Source: Aequitasia sp047973235
GTDB taxonomy: Bacteria > Bacillota > Clostridia > Lachnospirales > Lachnospiraceae
Reading direction: 5' to 3'
Assembly: GCA_047973235.1 (NCBI GenBank)
Contig: JBKEBP010000247.1
Location: 1 to 45,322 of the forward strand
DNA: 45,322 nt
A model generated the notes under the pieces. It saw nothing but the letters and a program-made list of their open reading frames with translations. It was not told the DNA's origin and did no database searches. This document shows, one piece after another, positions 18,141 through 27,498 of this stretch. Position 1 is the first letter of the stretch, and each line of letters starts with the position of its first letter. The translations under genes were made by a program, and so were the position numbers.

Positions 18141-18371
18141 TTAATTAAGCAGTTCTTTTAAACTATTAAAGAACTCCTCGTCTGTTTCCTCTACTGTAAA
18201 TTCAACGCTATCCTCTGCCCCATTTGGATTACATATACTTATTTTTATTTTTGTACTTTTATCTACCCCTGCTCCAAATATTCCTTTAATAAATGGATAT
18301 ATTTTAGGATGATTCTCTAGCACAGCATGTCTGTTATTGAACATTTTCATTGCTGTTATTGGATTTATCAT
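18141..18371 (-). CDS. Small 76-residue protein of unknown function
   Basis: I do not recognise this family. The protein begins MINPITAMKMFNNR and ends with an acidic helix-like segment (EETDEEFFNSLKELLN). It has no signal peptide or membrane segment, so it is probably cytoplasmic. It is likely a real gene: it has its own promoter (18442-18471), an AGGA ribosome site, and sits first in a two-gene unit with the surface protein. A degenerate copy of its first codons is found 156 bases upstream, inside the end of the gene at 18475-19941, so the small gene or its start has been duplicated. Confidence 0.6.
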   Translation of the reverse strand: MINPITAMKMFNNRHAVLENHPKIYPFIKGIFGAGVDKSTKIKISICNPNGAEDSVEFTVEETDEEFFNSLKELLN

Positions 18372-18390
18372 TATATATGTTCCTCGTCAT
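18347..18390 (-). repeat. dispersed direct repeat, copy A (start of the 76-aa gene)
   Basis: This 44-base stretch covers the ribosome site and first codons of the 76-residue gene. It matches 18503-18545 at all but about seven positions and one gap. Shared core: CTGTTATTGGATTT followed by TCATTAT. Confidence 0.7.
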
Positions 18391-18441
18391 ACACTCATAA
18401 CAAAAGATTGTTTTCCCCTTTGTCAGAATAATATTCTCTAT

Positions 18442-18471
18442 AGTATAACACACCTTTGTTTGCTTCGTCAT
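18442..18471 (-). promoter_or_regulatory. promoter of the 76-aa gene / surface protein unit
   Basis: On the minus strand ATGACG (18466-18471) and TATACT (18442-18447) are 18 bases apart, giving a leader of about 64 bases before the ATG at 18371. Confidence 0.5.
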
Positions 18472-18527
18472 CAGTTAAAAATAAAATGTTTTTTTAATAT
18501 TCTCATTACTGTTATTGGATTTGTCAT
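18471..18527 (-). pseudogene. remnant 5' end of a second 76-aa-type gene
   Basis: In another frame, the 3' end of the gene at 18475-19941 reads MTNPITVMRILKKHFIFN and then a stop, against MINPITAMKMFNNRHAVL at the start of the 76-residue protein. An AGGA-rich ribosome-site-like stretch precedes the ATG at 18527, as in the intact copy. This looks like the leftover start of a duplicated small gene. Confidence 0.5.
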
Positions 18528-19941
18528 TATCCTTATTCCTCTCATGCAAAGCGTTAATAGAATCAACACTTTTTCCGTATCTTAAAACTCTCTCCACCCC
18601 ATCATCGTACAAATTATTTTTTAGTAGTTGTGCTACATGGCAATAGAAATTATTTCTCTGTTGTGCAGTATATCCTTTATGCAATGCTGTTTTTATTTTC
18701 CTTTCAATATGCTTTTTTACTTTTGCTTGGTATACACATCCTTTGCCTCTAAGTTGTGAATATCCTAACATTAACACCGGTTTTGCCCTTATTAATGCTA
18801 TATATGCACTTTGAGATAATATTGTTATGACCATATCCATACTATCAATCAGTGAATTTATATTGACATGCTCAACACTATCTATTTCTACATCTTCAAC
18901 ACTAACTTTATTTACATGCTCTCTTCGTTTATATAACTTCGTCATAATTGGATGTGCCTTGTAAATAAGGTTCCAATTATTTTTAATTGCTAGAATTTGA
19001 ATGTATTTCAGACCTTCAAGTGTTGAAATAAATATTGGAGAATGATATTTTTTTGCTGCAGTTGTATTCGGATACATACCCGATTCATAATCATATTGTC
19101 CCATATACACAATAGATTTTCTGCCTGGTTTGTAATACTTCATAATTTGAAAATCAAAATCTGCCTTAGGTTGTTTATTTCTATTAAGTCCTGATTTTCT
19201 GAGAAATTCTATTATGTTGATTGCTTCCGCTTTTTCATTGCTTGAAGTCCTCTTTACTCTTTCTCTAATGTAATGTCTTGCAGTAATGCTCTCTCCTTGT
19301 TGTCCCTCATTTTCTATGCATATCGTGCCTGGAATACATCCGAATTCTATATACGAGACTGGAATATTCATTTCTTTACATATATTTTTAAAAATATGAT
19401 GAAATGGATAAAATGCATTCCATAGTACCACTTGTTTTGGATTTATTTTTTTTAGTAGTAACTTTATATATATATCTGCATAATAGCACCAAGCTATTGC
19501 ATATCCGTCACCTAAACTACCATACATTGTTTCCAATCCATCTACAGCTTCTATTATATATTTATTTTTCTTATATAGCTTTAGCATTGCATCGGTAATC
19601 GAAATATTCATATTAAATAAAATAATCTCTTTTGCTAACAAATGCGGCGTACAAATATGTGGGAATTTTATTCTTTCATGCGTATATCTACGATATTGCG
19701 CCGTCACTTCAGACAGTAGGAATAAATAGCCTTGCTTTCTGTCCCATGCATTTAAAAAATGGCTCAATCCTTTGTCAAACCCCATCATTCCCCCGCATAC
19801 CAATACGGTTTTTTCAGGATCATTTTCATACTTATATTCATTTAAATCTTTAATACCTTTTTCCAAATTATCAAAAAAGTCCTTCTCTCCTTCATATGCC
19901 ATATACTCTAGTTTTTCTTCGTCGGTACATTTCTCTATCAT
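18475..19941 (-). CDS. KpsC/KpsS-like capsule polysaccharide transferase, paralogue 1
   Basis: This 488-residue cytoplasmic protein resembles the Capsule_synth (KpsC/KpsS) family. Gram-negative members add beta-Kdo linkers to the lipid acceptor of group 2 capsules. Supporting marks are NNWNLIYKAHPIM, ITILSQSAYIALIRAKPVLMLGYSQ and a C-terminal YGKSVD, all shared with 23165-24553 and with the broken copy at 21513-23161. It is the last gene of the polysaccharide operon. GGTAGAGG precedes the ATG at 19941. Its final 20 or so residues (rich in Asn, Asp, Lys) are encoded by a duplicated piece of the neighbouring small gene, so the natural C-terminus was probably shorter. A CDP-glycerol-type transferase is the main alternative. 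Confidence 0.6.
   Translation of the reverse strand: MIEKCTDEEKLEYMAYEGEKDFFDNLEKGIKDLNEYKYENDPEKTVLVCGGMMGFDKGLSHFLNAWDRKQGYLFLLSEVTAQYRRYTHERIKFPHICTPHLLAKEIILFNMNISITDAMLKLYKKNKYIIEAVDGLETMYGSLGDGYAIAWCYYADIYIKLLLKKINPKQVVLWNAFYPFHHIFKNICKEMNIPVSYIEFGCIPGTICIENEGQQGESITARHYIRERVKRTSSNEKAEAINIIEFLRKSGLNRNKQPKADFDFQIMKYYKPGRKSIVYMGQYDYESGMYPNTTAAKKYHSPIFISTLEGLKYIQILAIKNNWNLIYKAHPIMTKLYKRREHVNKVSVEDVEIDSVEHVNINSLIDSMDMVITILSQSAYIALIRAKPVLMLGYSQLRGKGCVYQAKVKKHIERKIKTALHKGYTAQQRNNFYCHVAQLLKNNLYDDGVERVLRYGKSVDSINALHERNKDNDKSNNSNENIKKTFYF
18503..18545 (-). repeat. dispersed direct repeat, copy B (inside the end of the gene at 18475)
   Basis: Second copy of the repeat at 18347-18390, in the same orientation and 156 bases away. 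It lies within the last codons of the KpsC/S-like gene and gives it a low-complexity Asn/Lys/Asp tail unlike its paralogue. Confidence 0.7.
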
Positions 19942-19968
19942 AAGCTAACCTCTACCTAATAACACTCA

Positions 19969-21516
19969 CTATACTAAGTCATTATCTAATATCTTCATCC
20001 ACTTCCCTTGAGACTTCAATATATGTTCGACTATGTCACGAACAGCACCATGTCCGCCAATTTTTTCTGACACATAATCACTTATATTTTTAATTTCGCT
20101 AGCTGCATTGGCTGGGCAAGCTTTAAATCCGCACATTTCCATAGCTTTATAATCATTTAAATCATCACCAATATATCCAATCTTATCTTTTTCCACGTTG
20201 TTTTCTTCAATTAATTTTTGTAATTGTTTACGTTTATTAGTCACATTTTGAATAATTTTAGTTATTCCGAGTTCACTCCCTCGCTTTTTTACTATTTCTG
20301 AATTTCTTCCTGTTAAAATAATGGTGGTTATTCCCAATTTAGGCAATAATTTAATTATAATTCCATCTTGAACTGAAAAATTTTTATATTCTAATTTCTC
20401 ATTGTCATAGCATATAAGCCCATCAGTCAATGTTCCATCGACATCAAATACCATATATTCTAATTGTTCCATTTTTTTGTTTACATCTATTAATTGTTTC
20501 GTCTTTTCCTTTTTATTGTACATAGTCATTTGTTTCTTGTTCTCATATAACTTTTTACTGTATGTTTCAATAAGCCATCTATTTCTATCTTCTTGGCTCT
20601 CACACAAGTTGTTCGAAACTTCACCTGTTTCACAAGATAAAAGCCATTCTTTAATATTTTTAATAATTGCATCTCTATATGGCATATATTCATGACTATT
20701 AACTGGAGGCCAGATGACATTATAATTTATTTTATCACTAACGAACTCGTCAATATATCCCCAATGTAACATCTTCTCAAGATATGGGCGAAACCTACTA
20801 CCAAAAGCATCTCTCGCATTAAATTGAGGCGTTAATGTAAGTACTGGAGTACCAAATGATAAACAAGGCAAAGCAACATGTAATCTACTAGTAATAACAC
20901 AATACGCATTGGAATAAATTTCGAGATACTTTTTCACTAAATTCATTCTTTCTTCCCAACTCATTTTTGTATTATCTAAACTATGTGACATGATTTTAAT
21001 TTCAATGTCTAAGTTTTCAACATCATGTTTTACTTTATCAACAACACTTTTGTTAACATCAACAAGACATATATATCTTTTGACTTCTTTTTTTAATATT
21101 TGAGGTGGATCTAAAGCCATTGTAATACATCCTGAGAAATATGTAGAAATCCCCTGATTTTCAAATATCTCTTTAGTAAATGTGTCTCTTGCTCCTATGG
21201 GTTCATGTACTTTCAAATATTCTTTTACCTTATCTTCTTTTACCCAATCAACCGCTGTAAACCTACAATGAAAACTTATCACTTTTGGTAAAATGTTGTT
21301 TGTCGGAAAAAATATGTGTTCATTATTAGCTGGCATAAGAAACCCCGCAAGTAGAACAGCCACATTCTCATTATTAGAGCTTTGAAACCGATTAATATGT
21401 GTACGTTGTATAATATAATCGCATTTCGGAAGAAATTGCAAAGCTGCATAAGCCCAAATGTCATCGCCCAAATTAAAGTCCGTAGACTGTTCTGAAATAA
21501 TAATCCCATATTTCAA
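19969..21516 (-). CDS. Polysaccharide pyruvyltransferase - KdsC-type phosphatase fusion
   Basis: The 515-residue protein combines two enzymes. Residues 1 to about 290 match polysaccharide pyruvyl transferases (FNLGDDIWAYAALQ near the start, then VITSRLHVALPCLSFGTPVL), which add pyruvate ketals or related groups to sugars. Residues about 345-505 form a KdsC-type HAD phosphatase (FDVDGTLTDG, LTGRNSEIV, GDDLNDYKAM), a family that dephosphorylates Kdo-8-P or acylneuraminate-9-P. KdsC domains are usually separate or fused to a cytidylyltransferase; here the cytidylyltransferase is a separate gene at 27499. The start is TTG at 21516, because AGGAGGG lies seven bases upstream and no ATG fits. It overlaps the preceding pseudogene by four bases. 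Confidence 0.75.
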   Translation of the reverse strand: MKYGIIISEQSTDFNLGDDIWAYAALQFLPKCDYIIQRTHINRFQSSNNENVAVLLAGFLMPANNEHIFFPTNNILPKVISFHCRFTAVDWVKEDKVKEYLKVHEPIGARDTFTKEIFENQGISTYFSGCITMALDPPQILKKEVKRYICLVDVNKSVVDKVKHDVENLDIEIKIMSHSLDNTKMSWEERMNLVKKYLEIYSNAYCVITSRLHVALPCLSFGTPVLTLTPQFNARDAFGSRFRPYLEKMLHWGYIDEFVSDKINYNVIWPPVNSHEYMPYRDAIIKNIKEWLLSCETGEVSNNLCESQEDRNRWLIETYSKKLYENKKQMTMYNKKEKTKQLIDVNKKMEQLEYMVFDVDGTLTDGLICYDNEKLEYKNFSVQDGIIIKLLPKLGITTIILTGRNSEIVKKRGSELGITKIIQNVTNKRKQLQKLIEENNVEKDKIGYIGDDLNDYKAMEMCGFKACPANAASEIKNISDYVSEKIGGHGAVRDIVEHILKSQGKWMKILDNDLV

Positions 21517-23161
21517 ATTGTAACCCTCCTAATATTTTGATTATTTTTTATAACTGCTTTTAAGAAAGCTACTGATTTATCTATTTCTTGTCCATAACGA
21601 ATATCTTGCGTAGTACTATTTTTAAATAAATAGTGCTTATTGATAATTGCCACATATTTTATAAAGGCCTTTTGTTGCGATTTAGTTAATCCGTTTTTTA
21701 ACGCTTCAGATATCGTTGGTTTTAATTTTTCCTTTTGAAATACTTCATATGCATATTTTTCCCCATATAACTGCGTATGCCCTAGAAAAATGACAGGTTT
21801 TTTTCTAGCTAATGATATACATGTAGTTTTAGATAGACTTGTTATTACTACATCTGCAATATCAATTAACAAATCGGTATCGTACTCGTCCACGCAAAAA
21901 ATATTGTCTGGAATATTGTTATTTTTAATATCATTTTTTGCCGATTTCTCATGTGATTTATAAAGAAGATTCCAATTATTTGATTTTCAGATATCCGAAT
22001 GATAAATATATGTATCATTATACAACTCAAATACATATGATTTGTTCTTTTTATTAGTGTAATTATATCCCCATGTGCCTGAATTTATATTATCATTTCC
22101 ACTATAGTAAATGGTAGGACGATTTTGTAAAGATTTGTTAATTTTAGAAATAAACAAATCTTTTTTCAGCTGTTTCTTTTTATTCACGTTTAAGCTGGAA
22201 ATATAGTCAATTGAATCTTTTGCAAGTTGCATTTCTGATTGGTTTATATTATAAATAGGAAAAGTATTTTCAATTTCCTTTTGTTCATTCATAATAAATG
22301 TTGAGTCGAGCAGTCCTTTTTCAAGATATACTAAGGGTATTTCATTGTATTCCACTAATTGTAATAATAGTTTATACAAATATTTGTCTTTATTATAAAT
22401 TAAAACTATTTTAGGTTTAAGTATTTCAATGACTGACGAATAGTATCGCTCAGTTTCAATCGTAAGTAATTTTGCATAGTTGTCATCAATTTGAGGATAT
22501 ACACTTAAAATATTTTTATAATATGCTTTCATAGCTATATTATTTTCCAACCTTGAAGACTCCTTACAGTCCAAATCATTACTTTTTTCCCCTTCCAATT
22601 GCTTTCATTCGATAAAAAGCAAGGCATTTGAAAAGTTGGTATCTTCTTTGCAGGGTTCTCTTTTGAAAATGTCAACCAAATAAGTTGCATTTCTTTACAT
22701 AATACTGGCTCTATATTATGCATATTATTAATTAATTGCGGTATAATATTCTGCGAACTGTCTCCAACGGCCATTATATTCTTGCTTCCATAAAAAATAT
22801 CTGCGTTTTTCACTATCCCAATTGACTTGTCTACCGCATTTCTTAATTGTATTCTATCTTTATCTATTTGCGTACTCTTAATTTCACCATTTGCAGTGTA
22901 TAGTTTTTCCCTATTTGGCTCATCTAATTGTTGTTTTCCGTTTTGTAACTCATTCATTTTTGGTCCTCCAACGTATCTATTTTCTATAGGAGTATCTTGG
23001 CCTTTATTAATTGAATATCCTTCTATTTTACTTTTTTTCTCATTGTTAAGTTTAATAGCCAAATCCATTTGATAACAGTCTGTTCTTCCTAAAATAGTGT
23101 AGTAAACAATAAGTATATTCGGGGAAAACTTTAAAAGCCATAGCCATATTTTTTCTTTCAT
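21513..23161 (-). pseudogene. Broken KpsC/KpsS-like transferase, paralogue 2
   Basis: Three pieces reconstruct one protein of roughly 550 residues related to its neighbours at 18475 and 23165. The first piece (23161 down to about 22590) reads to SNWKGKK. A one-base loss in an A run after GGGG (about 22583-22594) then shifts the frame; restoring one A joins it to KSNDLDCKESSRLENN. The second piece runs to an in-frame TGA at 21987-21989. Reading through it gives KSNNWNLLYKSHE, the counterpart of NGWNLIYKPHP in the intact copy, and continues to LARKKPVIFLGHTQL and YGQEID. Two independent lesions suggest decay. The first segment carries an extra polar stretch not seen in the paralogues. Confidence 0.75.
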
Positions 23162-23164
23162 AAC

Positions 23165-24553
23165 TTAAAATTCTGCCTTTCCATTAATAGTAGATTTTAC
23201 GAACTCAAGTGCTTCTTCAATCGATTGTCCATATCTGGTTTTTCTAGATTGCATACTGTCGAATAGGCAGTATTTATTCATTCTCGCTGTATGTTCAACA
23301 AATGCTTTCTTTTGACTTTTGGTTAATCCATCTCGAATAGCTGCTTTCATTTGCAATTCGACGTTTCTTTTATCGTACGCCTCATAGGCACAACCTTGAC
23401 CTCTTAATTGCGTATATCCAAGTAAGACTATCGGAGTATCTCGAATAAGTGAGATATAAGAAGTCGATGAATTAATTGTAATAGTAATATCCGATTGGTC
23501 TATTATTGCATTAACGTCACCTTTAGCAACATATATAACATTAGATGGTATCTCTACATTTTCTAACCCTCTTCTCTCAGCTATCGGATGTGGTTTATAA
23601 ATTAAGTTCCATCCATTTCTCTTTGCTATTTCCGCTAGAAAAAATAAAGCATCGTGTGATGAACTAAATATCGGAGAATGTAGCAATTTTGCATTACTAT
23701 CGTATGGAACTAGACCACATTCCGAATCATTTTGTCCAATATATAAAACGGTTGGATACTTTGAGGCTATTCCCCTAACTAATTTATTATGCGAGTTATT
23801 TATTGGCTGTACATTTCTGTTCAGTTTGCTATCTCGAAGAAACTTTATTGTTTCCATTGCATAATCAATTTCAGAATCCTCTATAGGCAATTTTAAAAAA
23901 CTACTGTATTCTTTTGCTGGTCTGCTTTCCCCTAAATCCCCCCAAGTTGAGAATCCAAAAGTACCCGGATATGCTCCCGACTCTGCAAAAACAACAGGTA
24001 TCCTTTTACTACGCGCAACATATTCACATATCTTATTAAATGGAACAAACGGATTCCAAATCATCACAGCTTTAGGTTTTATTGTCTCGAAAGTTTTTTC
24101 GAAATATTTTTCTGTTAATAACAGAACACGTTTAACAGCATTTTCATTTAATTGAGGAAAAACTTGCATAATATTTTTATAGGCCCAAATAAAGTGCTCG
24201 TTCGAATTTATTTTCTCTTCTTCCTCACTAGTAACTTCACAATCTATGGTTAGTTTGTTATAATGCATACGATTTACTACATTTGGAATTCTAAAAATCT
24301 GGCCATAAGTGAAAATATTAGGATAAGATATACGATCTCGTATCCAGCAAAAATTCAATTGTGATTGACTTGAATATAATTCATTATAATACTTAAAAAA
24401 AGCAAAATTGACGACGCCAACTAATACAACTTTTTCTTTATATGCGTAACTAGTCTCACCTAAGAAAACATTTGATTGTTTCATAACATTAATAGCGTTT
24501 ATTATTTCGTCATTACTGTCATTATTTACTTTCTTTAAAAAATTGGAAAACAT
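23165..24553 (-). CDS. KpsC/KpsS-like capsule polysaccharide transferase, paralogue 3
   Basis: A 462-residue cytoplasmic protein of the same family as 18475-19941. It keeps the most complete motifs: KPKAVMIWNPFVPFNKICEY, VVFAESGAYPGTFGF, NGWNLIYKPHP, then TINSSTSYISLIRDTPIVLL and GYTQLRGQGCAYEAY, ending with RYGQSIEEAL. In KpsC/KpsS enzymes this late region binds the CMP-sugar donor, and the locus also encodes a CMP-sugar synthetase. I infer that it transfers a Kdo-like residue. GAAGGG precedes the ATG. It follows the HAD gene at 24569 by 15 bases and is followed closely by the broken paralogue. Confidence 0.65.
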   Translation of the reverse strand: MFSNFLKKVNNDSNDEIINAINVMKQSNVFLGETSYAYKEKVVLVGVVNFAFFKYYNELYSSQSQLNFCWIRDRISYPNIFTYGQIFRIPNVVNRMHYNKLTIDCEVTSEEEEKINSNEHFIWAYKNIMQVFPQLNENAVKRVLLLTEKYFEKTFETIKPKAVMIWNPFVPFNKICEYVARSKRIPVVFAESGAYPGTFGFSTWGDLGESRPAKEYSSFLKLPIEDSEIDYAMETIKFLRDSKLNRNVQPINNSHNKLVRGIASKYPTVLYIGQNDSECGLVPYDSNAKLLHSPIFSSSHDALFFLAEIAKRNGWNLIYKPHPIAERRGLENVEIPSNVIYVAKGDVNAIIDQSDITITINSSTSYISLIRDTPIVLLGYTQLRGQGCAYEAYDKRNVELQMKAAIRDGLTKSQKKAFVEHTARMNKYCLFDSMQSRKTRYGQSIEEALEFVKSTINGKAEF

Positions 24554-24568
24554 AAAATATCCCTTCTA

Positions 24569-26455
24569 TTATTTTTTGGAGTTGGAGTTTGCGTTTGGTA
24601 CTGTCTTGTTAAACCACTGACTAAAATCAGTTATGTTGCCGGAAAAGTAACTCATACTATGTTTAATATTCTTTAAAAACAATGCATCTTTTTCGTTAGG
24701 TGCACTTAACAATGCTAGTATCATTGTCCAAAATATTTGTGGATCTCCACTAAAACAACTAATGTATCTACCAAATACATTATTAAAACTTTTTGCATAT
24801 TCAATTATTCCAGATTGTATTCCTTTGATTTCTTCGCTTTCTTCAAAGCCTTCATCATAAATATACTCGTATCCACAGTTTTCTGTTTGTTTTACTCCAA
24901 CCACACCTGGGTTTTGATCACAGGAAATAACCTCCAAATATTGATTTAATTTATTATGAGTATTGCTAATGTTACTCTTCCCATATTCAATAAAGGCTTT
25001 TATTTCACTACCATCAATTTCATCATGTAATCCCATTGTACCAAGTGCATGATAAGTATTTGAATCTATTTCAAAAAACTCGCTTAAAAAGCGTGAAACC
25101 GTTCCTCTATATCCTATATCGTATATTCCGACCTTTTTCCCTCTTGCACCAATAGATTCAACATCTTCTTTAACAAGCTCGATATGATTGCTACTACCCT
25201 TTTTGAAAAGATCGTCAAACTCATGAATAAACCATAAGTAATTATCAGGTTTTCCCATTGCCTGATATTTAGATGTATAGCCATGTTTGGCAAAAACAGC
25301 TAGTGCATGCTGCTTATCCTCTTCTTCTTTAATCATTAGATATTTATCAATAAATTGTAATAGAGATGTATTTGGATCCAATACCCATTGCTGCAGTGAA
25401 TCAAACAACCCTCCGGCCTTAAGTGCATAGAACGGATACCGCATCGCTCTACTTAAATGTATTCTTTTACTTTCTGGAATTTTATTCGGTAAGTTAATAT
25501 CAAATATTTCTAGAATTTTTTCAATTAAGAATCCGTCTCTCCATACATAGATAAGATAATCTATCTTATCTTTATCCATTTCCCTTATCATCCACAAGCA
25601 AAACAATACAAAAAATGGTCCATGATAAAGGCCAAGTAATCTTGAATTTCCATTGAATCTCGAATCTTTATCAAAATCAACAAATGGGTCATCGAAAACC
25701 ATATTCGCATATAGTCCTATTAATAATGCACTATTTCCATTGTAAACCGGCATCTGCCATTGTGTAATTCGGGAAAGACGTGCACAGCTATAAAAAACAT
25801 CAATAGTTTTGGGTATATGTACTGTACTTATACCATATCTATTAGCCACTTCAATATCAGAAGTACTATTATCGCCTATGTGCAAAATGTTTTTTGTAAG
25901 GATCCCCTCATTATCCATTTCAGTTATAATATGCTCATAAAGGCTTCCACTCCTCTTTGTAGCGTTGTATTCGCTTGACACATATATAATTAAGTTATCA
26001 TCATATTCAGCCCGAACTAACATTTTTTGCAAATGGTCTTTAGGGAGATACATATCCGAAGTAATAATAATCTTCTTTCCTTTCATTTTTGCATAATTAT
26101 ATAATTTTTTTACACTTTTCCTACTTTGAACTATCTCTATCTCCATTTCCATCTCGGATTGTTTGAGCTCCTCTCTCTCACTTTCCGATATTGTAAACAT
26201 GGTCTTATAATTATCATAAATCTCATCAATGGTAATTTCTTGTTTATCGAAATCCTTTAAAAGCCTTGCTCTAGACTCAGCGGCTACCCTTCTTTGTTTA
26301 AAAAAAGGTATTTTGTATTTGCTCTCGATAAGTGTAAATATATCTTGAGGATTAATACACGGTCTAGTTATTAGTGTATCAAACATATCAAAACTAACTA
26401 GTTTCACTTCTGGGCTAGCTATCATTTTTTTAATATTATCTAACCTATTACTCAT
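24569..26455 (-). CDS. HAD-type hydrolase with C-terminal polysaccharide-locus domain, copy 1
   Basis: The 628-residue protein has an N-terminal HAD domain with motif I SFDMFDTLITRP (about 20-32), motif II TSDMYLP (about 130) and the acidic motif HIGDNSTSDIE (about 190). The C-terminal half has YVWRDGFLIEKI (about 300), HLSRAMRYPFYA and YDIGYRGTVSRF (about 445). That half recurs in 31721-33739 and alone in 36026-37327. The whole resembles COG5610-type predicted hydrolases found in polysaccharide loci, whose function is unknown. I start at the ATG at 26455, with GGAGAGG nine bases upstream; an earlier in-frame ATG at 26509 would overlap the aldolase by over 60 bases. The chosen start overlaps the aldolase stop by eight bases. 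Confidence 0.75.
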   Translation of the reverse strand: MSNRLDNIKKMIASPEVKLVSFDMFDTLITRPCINPQDIFTLIESKYKIPFFKQRRVAAESRARLLKDFDKQEITIDEIYDNYKTMFTISESEREELKQSEMEMEIEIVQSRKSVKKLYNYAKMKGKKIIITSDMYLPKDHLQKMLVRAEYDDNLIIYVSSEYNATKRSGSLYEHIITEMDNEGILTKNILHIGDNSTSDIEVANRYGISTVHIPKTIDVFYSCARLSRITQWQMPVYNGNSALLIGLYANMVFDDPFVDFDKDSRFNGNSRLLGLYHGPFFVLFCLWMIREMDKDKIDYLIYVWRDGFLIEKILEIFDINLPNKIPESKRIHLSRAMRYPFYALKAGGLFDSLQQWVLDPNTSLLQFIDKYLMIKEEEDKQHALAVFAKHGYTSKYQAMGKPDNYLWFIHEFDDLFKKGSSNHIELVKEDVESIGARGKKVGIYDIGYRGTVSRFLSEFFEIDSNTYHALGTMGLHDEIDGSEIKAFIEYGKSNISNTHNKLNQYLEVISCDQNPGVVGVKQTENCGYEYIYDEGFEESEEIKGIQSGIIEYAKSFNNVFGRYISCFSGDPQIFWTMILALLSAPNEKDALFLKNIKHSMSYFSGNITDFSQWFNKTVPNANSNSKK

Positions 26456-27479
26456 TAACTCTAACCTCTCCGCTTCCTTCGCTATATTGATCATACATTT
26501 CCAAAACATAATTCTTACGACATTTTGTATACATCTCCTTAGGAAGTGTGTCTAAATATTCTTTAAATTCCTTAACTGATACATTATGTTCGTCCAGTAG
26601 GTAAGATGCGTAATTCGGATGACATTGATATTTTCCTGTTAAGAAAAAATATGGTGAATACCCCCAATCATTTACCTCCTTTAAAGGTAATATATATGTG
26701 CCTATTAAATCCAAAATTTTGTCTGTATCATATTTGTTTCCAAATGTCATATTATAGTAGTTAGTAATGAGTTCAGTTTGTAAATTTCCAGCGCCTCGTC
26801 CCATACCAAATAATGATGAATCAATCACTAATTTTTTACTCGTATTATACTCAAGAATATCTTGACCAATTAAAAATGCTAGATTCATATTATTATGCGA
26901 ATGAAACCCAATTACAACATCATCGTTAAATGCATTATCTAGAATAGTAAAATAGCGCCTAAAATCCGACTTAAGCATATATCCAAAGCTGTCTACAATT
27001 GATACCCCTGTAGGATTTGTGCAAACTATTTTTTTTGCTAATGTCGAATATTCATCTATGGTGTAATCAATCGTTACCATTGGCTGCATAAACAGCTGAT
27101 AGCCACATTCTGTTATTTTCCTAGCCAATTTAATTGCCTTATCTATTTGATGTTTATAGAACACTACTCTAATTCCATCAATAGATACTCCCGTATATGG
27201 TGTTATATCCTCTGGTAAAAACTGTTCTACGTCTGCCATAGCCAAAAAGAATGTATCCCCTCTATCTTTAGGTAAAAAATCTGCTATTTGCTCAATACTA
27301 TTAAACTGAGCCGTATTATGAACATATGGCTTGTTATTTAAATAGCCAACTTCTATATAATCCATATTTGCTTCCGTTAATGTTGAAATTGTCTCCTTCA
27401 TCATTTTTTCCTCAAACACCCAATTCGTTATGTACCCTCCATCGCGTAAAGTACAATCTAGTAAATTATATTTATTCAT
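26448..27479 (-). CDS. DRE-TIM aldolase (4-hydroxy-2-oxovalerate aldolase-like)
   Basis: A 343-residue HMGL-like (DRE-TIM metallolyase) enzyme. The N-terminal LLDCTLRDGGY carries the Arg-Asp metal/substrate motif, GFHSHNNMNLA provides the HxH metal ligands, and GMGRGAGN is a conserved glycine loop. Relatives condense or cleave pyruvate with an aldehyde to make 4-hydroxy-2-oxo acids. It lies between a CMP-sugar synthetase and a HAD gene, with a KdsC-type phosphatase domain further on. I infer that it makes the 2-keto-3-deoxy acid sugar skeleton, replacing the PEP-dependent KdsA/NeuB step, for which no gene is seen here. AAGGAG precedes the ATG at 27479. Confidence 0.75.
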   Translation of the reverse strand: MNKYNLLDCTLRDGGYITNWVFEEKMMKETISTLTEANMDYIEVGYLNNKPYVHNTAQFNSIEQIADFLPKDRGDTFFLAMADVEQFLPEDITPYTGVSIDGIRVVFYKHQIDKAIKLARKITECGYQLFMQPMVTIDYTIDEYSTLAKKIVCTNPTGVSIVDSFGYMLKSDFRRYFTILDNAFNDDVVIGFHSHNNMNLAFLIGQDILEYNTSKKLVIDSSLFGMGRGAGNLQTELITNYYNMTFGNKYDTDKILDLIGTYILPLKEVNDWGYSPYFFLTGKYQCHPNYASYLLDEHNVSVKEFKEYLDTLPKEMYTKCRKNYVLEMYDQYSEGSGEVRVNE

Positions 27480-27498
27480 TTCTAAAATCTCCTTTTTA

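Noticed and set aside
21987..21989. In-frame TGA read as selenocysteine
   Set aside because: The cluster is selenium-linked, but this TGA lies in a KpsC/S-like paralogue that also has a frameshift. The intact copies have no Cys at the aligned position, and no SECIS-like hairpin was seen.
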